Part shown: positions 11,001 to 14,100 of the stretch, piece after piece | How the letters are laid out: each line of letters starts with the position of its first letter | Numbering within the stretch: position 1 is the first letter of the stretch | Assembly (NCBI GenBank): GCA_002439705.1 | Contig: DJPE01000054.1 | Span: 21,307-35,406 of the forward strand | DNA length: 14,100 bases | DNA from: Christensenella sp. UBA6420 | GTDB lineage: Bacteria > Bacillota > Clostridia > Christensenellales > DTU072 | Reading direction: 5' to 3' | Program-made: the position numbers and the translations under genes | Notes under the pieces: generated by a model | Databases searched by the model: none | Told to the model about the DNA's origin: nothing | What the model saw: only the letters and a program-made list of their open reading frames with translations

Positions 11001-13369
11001 CCGAAGACGAAACGGTAAAGACAAAGGCCGATTCCGATTTCGTTTATAACGTGAGCGGAACAGATACTGCAAGCCCGTTCGGAGATACTAAGAATATCAA
11101 CGCAACGTACTATCTTACGAACAAGGGTTCTACCACCGCGTATTCGGGCAATTTCGACTATATTTATTCCGAATTTATTCTCGGAGTTAAAGACAGCTCC
11201 GTGTATAGTTACGAAACGATACTCTACGAAAACACTCTTACCCGCGTGGTACTCGGTTTCAAGGGTGGTTCGGAGTTCTGTTATTACGTCAGAATTATAG
11301 AAGTTTCGAGCGGAAACGTATTGAGCGAAGCAACGTTGGATTCTTATACGGTAACGAGAGCGGACGGTACGGAAAGCGTAAGAAGTATCCTTTCCGATAT
11401 TAACGTTTTTGACGGAAGACGTCATAAACTCGGCGTTTATCTCGATAAAGTCGGATATCTGGACTATGCGAACAAGACCGTCACGAAAGACGGAGACAAG
11501 ACTACCGCCGTCGCCGCCCGTAATTACAGAGTGGTGTTTACTCTCGACGACAGATTCTCGTATCAGATAGATATAAAAGGCGGGGAAAGAACCGTTATAG
11601 AAACCGCCGTTGAAAAGACTTCCGAAAGCGGAGAAACTTATTACGAGTATGTTAAGGAATATTCCTACGATAATTATGTAGACTTCTCCGAAGCGGGCAA
11701 GACGGGCTTCGTAATTAACGAATGTACCGCGTTTATCGGCGGATTCACGTTGAAGACTATGGGTATAAGAATGGATAACGACGGCAGCGTCCGCGACGTG
11801 AGAATCTGGCCCGTGGACAACGGCTCCGTAATTTACGTCGAAATGGGCGGTTCGCTTAATTCCGTAGAAGAAGTTATTTACGCTAAGACAATAAACAGCG
11901 TGGACGGATATGCTGGCAATATTACTTATTCGTTCGTATACACCGACGCCGTAAGCGGCAGACTTTGTTCCGATATCACTACTGATGAAGCGGGGCTTTA
12001 CAGAGTGACGCTTAGTCTTGCCGTAATGAACAGAGAAGTGTACAGCGTGTCCTTCTACGTATGTATTCTCGACACTGTCGCTTCTACTTCCGTATTTGAA
12101 GACGATCGGGACGGTAAGGCTTACGAAATAAGCTCCGACAAGCCCGCCGTATTCGACGCGTCGGAAGGCATAGGCGTGTATAGCAGGGACAGGCAGACGG
12201 CTATATCCTACTCGAAAGTAGTGTTCGATTACGCCAATGCCGACGCTATGGGCAATATCAGCTTTATTCTTAAAGTAAGCAAGAGCGGAGTATCCGACGT
12301 AGGCAAGGACAGCGGACTCTCTCTCGACTTCGTGAAAGGTTCGGACGGAAACTACGTCGCGTCGGTTAAGTTAAGCAACGGCTCCACCGTCTGGACGAAA
12401 GAAATAGGAACGGTAGATTTAGTCGGTATCAAGAATATAATAGAAGCGAGATACGACTACGCAAGCGGCGTAATAATCGTAAGACTGTTAAGAAACGGCG
12501 AAGAATTGCTGTACGCGAAGGTAAGAAGAAACTTCGTCGACACTCCGAGTATCGGCGAATCGGGCGTAAAAGAAATAATAGGCGCGCCGGGTACCACCGC
12601 AAACGGCGGTTACGTAGGCTTCTACGCGTATAAAGGCACGGTTAAGATTTACGAATTCTTGTCGTCGGAAGTAAGACAAAACGCCCTTAGCCTTATGTAT
12701 CTTACCGCAGGTAACGATACCGGTACGGGTACGCCTGCGGACGAAGCGGAAATAAGCGGACGGAACGTAATCTTAGCCGACTCTTACGGAATGGCTCTCG
12801 CCACCGCGACGAAGAACACTTACTTACGTTTCTCTGCGGAAAGCGGAAAGGAATTCTCGGTAATGTTTGCAAACAACACGCCGTACTTCACTAAATACGG
12901 AGCCGACTACGGCGTTATCTCGAAGAACGGAGAACTCACCGGCGAAAGGGGAGCTATGCTCAGAGTAACGCAAAACGGTATTTATATGTTCTTCTATAAG
13001 TACAAAATGCGTTGGAACACCGATAATAAAGTAAGCAATATGAATTTACTTGACGGAGCGGAGCATACGATAGTAATATCTATTACCGACGAAATCGTAT
13101 TGCAAAGCGGCAGTATGGAAGGAAGCGACGTCGAGTGCTATAAGATAGGTCTTACCGTGGACGGAACGGAAATAGCCGACGGCTGCTTCGTACCCGTAAA
13201 CAACAACCTTAACTCATTCCTTACCAATACGGGCAGAGATAACAGCGATACGGAGATGGGAAATCAGTACAGCTCGAAAGTAGATTCCAAGTTCCTGCCC
13301 GACAGCAGATACGTAGGAATTACCGTAGACGACAGCAAACTTAATATAAAGGAATTATTCGTATTTTGA
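2096..13369 (+). CDS. Giant Ig-like/MBG/LamG-like repeat surface lipoprotein
   Basis: The product is a 3757 aa secreted protein, probably an adhesin or ligand-binding surface stalk (inference; no enzyme motif seen). Residues 1-22 are a lipoprotein signal peptide (MKKR, hydrophobic core, lipobox LSAC), with Cys23 as the lipidated mature N-terminus. Tier 1, residues about 30-1104, has about 12 Big_3-like Ig modules. Tier 2, about 1105-2849, has about 15 MBG/YDG-like modules. Residues 2850-2979 are an unassigned beta-rich segment. Tier 3 has probable LamG/concanavalin-like modules at about 2980-3241, 3335-3526 and 3527-3757, with an Ig-like insert at about 3242-3334. There is no C-terminal anchor (no LPXTG, SLH or terminal helix), so the N-terminal lipid is the only visible tether and the LamG-like end would be distal. 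The start is set by GGAGG five bases upstream and by the signal peptide. The gene has its own promoter, and its TGA overlaps the exporter's TTG. Codon use resembles the neighbours, so no recent transfer is evident. Confidence 0.93.
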   Translation: MKKRLIIITAILLLVGCLCLSACAEGESPIESIVVTTMPVTSYYRGDAFDFNNAAITVYRENGSVSTVALDSSMISDFDSQKIGEQILTVRYGGASAYIKVTVSNAPIESITVVDGDYKKTYVQGQSLSVDGMFITVVYTNGFSETLPVTEDMVGNFDTTQPGSRQLIVSYGGATALCEIAVEPKAIYTINIEAPTKVNYVVGEKIDFVGARLFVSYNNNTSEWIDVLKDGEYFDKDNFSVKINGELTDTFTAAGTIVYVTVGYKGFTTEFIVTVEAVKANKIELVAPVKDQPRDNVGGVDFSGAAVKMTYNNGAEETISLTDERVTVDWQEFDIAKNGTYEIKITCDGLSVKQSVKVVEPVEEELIINVGDRIYYRDGADIDVTEWQYRIRMTNGNFKAFEGGATVSNVTVDMLADEYDFSTGTAGKRSYELRYYLSDGVKFISKVVEVEVAEKFVSEVKNFVAPSRKVYKTGETLALSDGSVTIKYNDGTEKTVTLTADMAENPVAEYTKTAGRNVRVNFVYADAKYPGTVTFGYEIIVIKEVSSLSAETGEVKLSYVLGESFVSDGLAVYVKYADGTTDTFTDFSGDEWTFENTEYIATGSTVTRVYYGDLSHGYFAEIPVTVTNNVVSVEFFDGFSDFGRVTEGLAVTIPAEAKLLIVRQNGDRETVNITAAMLDYDRHDYTLGERTVKVRYDDNFVLDGKVTVVARKISSVIVRKEPTKTVYVAGETELDLAGIQVSVAYNNGMEYILDDGNISYLSTDGEYTLYETTETIARKLSVKISVLDTTLNDGEINKKQTIKIIVTDTVTDESAECEFSIDCYKDVIKKISFGIEGETSSTVYAFEREDFVFPAGSFIRVEYLNVADADIVMIADLSEDDYSVEGYDRNVAGEQAVAISYLGLQCKFVVSVKEKIFKELIVSPDTVTIKEGMNIPADAFTIKAHFVRNDGTEYSPVYEQTISLSNVVCSFDPTKVDFGDSDSVTQAHTIVYNGDESKAQTVMITITRKKAVSVSMQTYPKTVYVENETALSYEGGTVMVVYDNGESEVLRLDSNLIEINSQEFDPSEINGGSDRTATIYVTFEDKTGKKVQTTYEVTVKDRHNLVTDFGTTESNPKFSFEYGTEKDARPDFSVTGYRTFNGNPVELINGSTFENSADSLFSVYYLNENNVKFTEWPTEVGSYTMVIEFVGDAANNPYLNDSVKIDIVPKNIAVIAEDAEIIFGESRSEFIFGWHASKYINNGGVESYPDGNPLVYGETQDEIVTVKFSIADAAGRVYTFEKFSTAFVNAIPAGTYKLIPVLDRSLSNNYEIKSFVPATLTIAAKKIKIVAEAHTKVYGERDMRFRYRAYEYNAATSEYDILIGGYYDGCDGAITLYKNGEESYVDSIASYTLQRSDASSENVGTYAILRGADGYIPNYEVAEYTGADFVITRKNVTLDATQAPDLRKYGENYEGEYARQEYLFSLSDGSELAFEETFGVVFAELIDYATAFAENKIAIEVYSAANPEVKITDFAPDQTCAAGDYIVRIKIISGVADNYETTINDLAFTILPMDAVVSVKTGSVTYFDGVDGASAGEGYSECEARYEIGFNDRYNAEKAVAPVITFKKPSGNAVGKYEITLADRTLAENPNYNFTVKGDFAEYVEKTYASLKDEVRKEEAEKAYIIVTPAEFTFDFAKSEVYARKSLIAPDVSFDFGGYALSEDKQAELKKALTFGFTNKTLARSGLGYVTTDDYDGTVTYDYFANVVSRNFVTGSVSEENMLAVSRYVLFGITETEREIYADTFEYEVTPIVVEVNPLNESFDYTGSVYDKLGANAKGVAISTPAVCSGDVLGVTYEVSVKYYGTDDFVRGEFVREAGDYRITVTDLGNYNYVRSEASLSYVCEFTINTIMLDVALTTTTERDGVYSVVGNYTGRADSRAMDNIWVEGGADGAYFSTQTQAIVNKTTLTTPPNNLRIEPYYLDNGVEKTPVNAGTYDFRWSINAEYVNYSVRFVKKNAAGTYEDYEYKYVIDPKKINVLNMAKVNQKDYDGEAPAITNTTQLVIDGAVGSDKITGDDIKFTFVRDMDYVPESLRTLITADDLTSAGRYIMSASSDKTDNYYFELDETYYYINRNYVEVTLNNKGSGYSLTKQYDTLAPSVKLADLRVTTVSAIKDDVHIDLDVKYYKKNTSDSWSVYDASAKNPIGYYAYDFKPYFELPDGSKVAAESVDADGKQLLSWNYYYTLSNDSSDKNGCDGSFTILPKDIYLNMPDSDYSNFTINGITNRYYIHYRTYSAAAVSSVAASDEINVADESKYYVCDANGVRISEDKLTELGFSRENLAINGSNASILNAGEYFLIDVGAISEANENFNVLNKDMLFSIRKLDVEISLELLTSFGNKPEKVYGESNATEKVFEFVDKASFAKAIGKTEAEIDINEWISFDEGDYDNNKIVIPLAARYGLIDEEGTVHYFDSGEIIDAGAYKAYLNFYSAKNFNVTITGLDFTVTPKEIVVNNAYRNYFDPSSVVIDYYIDGNVNKTLEDEFVANILKKFSETSSVSSIASPVGGFNDKGYYMSALKTEVNDVLAGYNNYTVVVNEVKPAAARDDYYYVALQINKVDLTVTVEAVGGGEITMKYGQTLTDADYRFVFRGFPALSELQSEYNYSEENAKQRQAETQIKTAMIDVNKFVETMKTYFATANVSYGDLNSYVLENADLNSLENYNVILGEFGYSIAKRVLNLRLRSRAGTEYNTEGYISILAGERDKLKYSETGSGRLDYYFEITNPEEIIGYDPNGNLTIKDLLDLTWTGGSTPDNYASRVSYSITQNGSATLAAGKCQMKLTDGWYSSSNYIYSCEEMTVAYYPVVRNIGINGEGGELPYSAVSLVGAESDYKNEIKNNLSMFVRIAYDGIVSDGDYYVDLKKGMDANYYSYIDHRATWSVQFVGEEPASVKVGDELILKLVFTESFFGGEVISSVESGEFIVRVYGTEDETVKTKADSDFVYNVSGTDTASPFGDTKNINATYYLTNKGSTTAYSGNFDYIYSEFILGVKDSSVYSYETILYENTLTRVVLGFKGGSEFCYYVRIIEVSSGNVLSEATLDSYTVTRADGTESVRSILSDINVFDGRRHKLGVYLDKVGYLDYANKTVTKDGDKTTAVAARNYRVVFTLDDRFSYQIDIKGGERTVIETAVEKTSESGETYYEYVKEYSYDNYVDFSEAGKTGFVINECTAFIGGFTLKTMGIRMDNDGSVRDVRIWPVDNGSVIYVEMGGSLNSVEEVIYAKTINSVDGYAGNITYSFVYTDAVSGRLCSDITTDEAGLYRVTLSLAVMNREVYSVSFYVCILDTVASTSVFEDDRDGKAYEISSDKPAVFDASEGIGVYSRDRQTAISYSKVVFDYANADAMGNISFILKVSKSGVSDVGKDSGLSLDFVKGSDGNYVASVKLSNGSTVWTKEIGTVDLVGIKNIIEARYDYASGVIIVRLLRNGEELLYAKVRRNFVDTPSIGESGVKEIIGAPGTTANGGYVGFYAYKGTVKIYEFLSSEVRQNALSLMYLTAGNDTGTGTPADEAEISGRNVILADSYGMALATATKNTYLRFSAESGKEFSVMFANNTPYFTKYGADYGVISKNGELTGERGAMLRVTQNGIYMFFYKYKMRWNTDNKVSNMNLLDGAEHTIVISITDEIVLQSGSMEGSDVECYKIGLTVDGTEIADGCFVPVNNNLNSFLTNTGRDNSDTEMGNQYSSKVDSKFLPDSRYVGITVDDSKLNIKELFVF
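2183..5407 (+). repeat. Coding array of about 12 Big_3-like Ig modules
   Basis: Diverged tandem modules of about 75-115 residues begin near protein residues 30, 108, 187, 281, 362, 456, 545, 630, 713, 826, 916 and 1011. Each has an opening strand such as IESIVV, IESITV, ISSVIV or AVSVSM, then a Y..G/E turn (TYVQGQSL, VYKTGETL, TVYVAGE). Next comes a central strand with the Big_3 hallmark aromatic-x-N/D-G turn (VVYTNG, VSYNNN, MTYNNG, IKYNDG, VKYADG, VAYNNG, VVYDNG). A final strand such as LTVRYGGASAYIKVTV closes the module. The modules are clearly related in protein but not near-identical in DNA, so this is an old expansion and not a recent slippage array. Confidence 0.85.
5408..10642 (+). 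repeat. Coding array of about 15 MBG/YDG-like modules
   Basis: Modules of about 90-130 residues begin near protein residues 1105, 1212, 1327, 1436, 1555, 1672, 1794, 1892, 2017, 2117, 2247, 2368, 2492, 2601 and 2719. The boundaries are marked by a recurring hinge in which the last strand of one module runs through a Pro/Lys turn into the first strand of the next: IVPKN-IAV, TIAAKK-IKI, VITRKN-VTL, VIDPKK-INV, TILPKD-IYL, TVTPKE-IVV. Many modules carry the MBG signature 'K.YG' after the first strand (TKVYGERD, LRKYGENY, EKVYGESN, MKYGQTL) and an 'aG.Y' turn with 'NY' before the last strand (AGTYKL then NNYEI; AGDYIV then DNYET). The family match is pattern recognition. Modules 1672-1793 and 2601-2718 are the least typical. 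Confidence 0.75.
11033..13366 (+). other. C-terminal region with three probable LamG/concanavalin-like modules
   Basis: Three segments (protein residues about 2980-3241, 3335-3526 and 3527-3757) share a late pattern typical of concanavalin-like sandwiches. Two have an 'hDG..H.ihh' strand pair (FDGRRHKLGVYLD; LDGAEHTIVISITD). All three close with 'GI/GF...G.hph.ph' (GIRMDNDGSVRDVRIWPV; VGFYAYKGTVKIYEFLSS; VGITVDDSKLNIKELFVF). The middle module has a corresponding strand pair at VRLLRNGEELLYAKV. Such folds often bind glycans or proteins, or act as inert spacers. No metal or sugar site can be named from the sequence. The segment between modules 1 and 2 (about 3242-3334) looks Ig-like (ITTDEAGLYRVTLSLAV). 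The fold assignment is inferred from repeated local motifs and is uncertain. Confidence 0.45.
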
Positions 13370-14100
13370 CGGAAGTAATAATCGATTCGCTTATAGATTC
13401 GGCGAAAGTTTTGCCGTTTCTGTTCGTGGTCTATGTGTTAATAGAAGTTATCGAAAAGAAACTTATGTTCGCGTCGAAAGCAAAAAGGCTTTTACGCGGC
13501 AAATACGCGCCGCTTATCGGAGTAGGTATGGGACTTATTCCGCAATGCGGTTTTTCGGTAATGGCGACAAATCTTTATTTGTCGAAAAATATAACGGTCG
13601 GCACGCTTTTAGCCGTATTTATAGCGACAAGTGACGAAGCTATACCTATACTTATAAGTAACCCCGCTACCGCGTGGAAACTTTTCCCCATGCTTGCTAT
13701 TAAGGTAATTTACGCTTTGTTTATAGGCTATCTTCTTGACGTAATTTTCCGTAAACGCAACGAAGAAATGTTCCGGGAAAAAGACGAAGAAGACAGAGAA
13801 AAGGCGGCTCGTCACGAAGATACACATGAAGAAGACGAAGAAGAAATAGGTTGCTGTCATCACGAACTGAAAAAAGACGACGGCAAGCATCACGACAAGA
13901 AAGAAATTCTCAAAGACTATATAGGTCATCCGCTTATTCACTCGATAAAAGTCTTTATTTATATCCTTATAATAAACTTTGCGTTCGGTACGTTAATCTA
14001 CTATGTAGGACAGGATAAAATAACGCTGTTTTTAGCGAAAAGCGGTTGGTATCAGCCGTTCGTCGCGGGACTTATAGGGCTTATCCCTAACTGCGCCGCT
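13366..14100 (+). CDS. ArsP_2-type (10TM) heavy-metal exporter / putative manganese transporter (3' end cut off)
   Basis: This is a polytopic membrane permease related to the family annotated as 'putative 10TM heavy-metal exporter' (ArsP_2), 'arsenic efflux protein' or 'putative manganese transporter'. The substrate cannot be read from sequence. The first 245 codons are present and the frame is still open at the window edge. Visible features: an N-terminal helix with the family start pattern (VIIDSLIDSAKVLPFLFVVY, 4-23), signature GLIPQCGFS at 56-64, ATSDEAIPIL at 87-96, helices near 77-98 and 106-128, and a highly charged His/Cys loop at 129-183. After the loop come a helix at about 194-214 and the second-half signature GLIPNCAA at 238-245, showing the internal two-fold repeat. 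I chose TTG 13366 because the frame has a stop at 13342-13344 and no ATG before codon 34, which lies inside conserved sequence. AAGGA at 13349-13353 is a somewhat distant Shine-Dalgarno. An ATT at 13363 is a less likely start. The TTG overlaps the giant gene's TGA (TTGA), implying one transcript and coupled translation. Confidence 0.88.
   Translation, partial: MTEVIIDSLIDSAKVLPFLFVVYVLIEVIEKKLMFASKAKRLLRGKYAPLIGVGMGLIPQCGFSVMATNLYLSKNITVGTLLAVFIATSDEAIPILISNPATAWKLFPMLAIKVIYALFIGYLLDVIFRKRNEEMFREKDEEDREKAARHEDTHEEDEEEIGCCHHELKKDDGKHHDKKEILKDYIGHPLIHSIKVFIYILIINFAFGTLIYYVGQDKITLFLAKSGWYQPFVAGLIGLIPNCAA

Noticed and set aside
13609..13941. 110-codon minus-strand open frame rich in Phe and Val
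   Set aside because: It is the complement of the exporter's acidic Lys/Glu codons (GAA/AAA read backwards as TTC/TTT). The plus-strand frame carries clear family signatures.

Overview
The window looks like chromosomal DNA of a Gram-positive, Clostridia-type bacterium (Bacillota). It has moderate GC, all genes on one strand, tightly packed or overlapping reading frames, Shine-Dalgarno sites, a sigma-A-type promoter, and surface proteins built from bacterial Ig-like and MBG-type modules. The phylum is inferred from gene style and protein families. No rRNA or other marker gene confirms it.

Layout, all on the + strand. (1) 1-42: the last 13 codons of an upstream protein with a hydrophobic tail. 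(2) 42-1202: a membrane-anchored extracellular protein with one MBG-like module and a C-terminal transmembrane helix, overlapping the previous stop by one base. (3) 1204-1941: an AlkD-type DNA alkylation repair glycosylase with its expected catalytic-site residues, one base after the previous stop. A hairpin plus T-tract terminator closes this group (1963-1987). (4) 2015-2095: an extended -10 promoter, a short leader with a small hairpin, and a strong ribosome binding site. (5) 2096-13369: one uninterrupted 3757-codon gene for a giant secreted lipoprotein, filling 80% of the window. (6) 13366 to the window end: the first 245 codons of a polytopic heavy-metal exporter of the ArsP_2 / 'putative manganese transporter' type. 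It starts at a TTG that overlaps the giant gene's stop codon.

The giant protein has three tiers: about 12 Big_3-like Ig modules (residues about 30-1104), about 15 MBG/YDG-like modules (about 1105-2849), and a C-terminal region (2850-3757) with three probable concanavalin/LamG-like modules. A lipobox cysteine (Cys23) would tether the N-terminus to the membrane. That leaves a long beta-sandwich stalk with possible carbohydrate-binding modules at the far end, so an adhesin or substrate-binding role is the most reasonable inference.

There are two transcription units: the tail of a surface-protein/DNA-repair operon, and a promoter-driven unit of giant lipoprotein plus metal exporter. There is no mobile element, tRNA, rRNA or CRISPR array, and no intergenic gap over about 155 bases. 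The most noteworthy items are the giant three-tier lipoprotein, its stop/start overlap with a metal exporter, and the His/Cys/acid-rich loop of that exporter.
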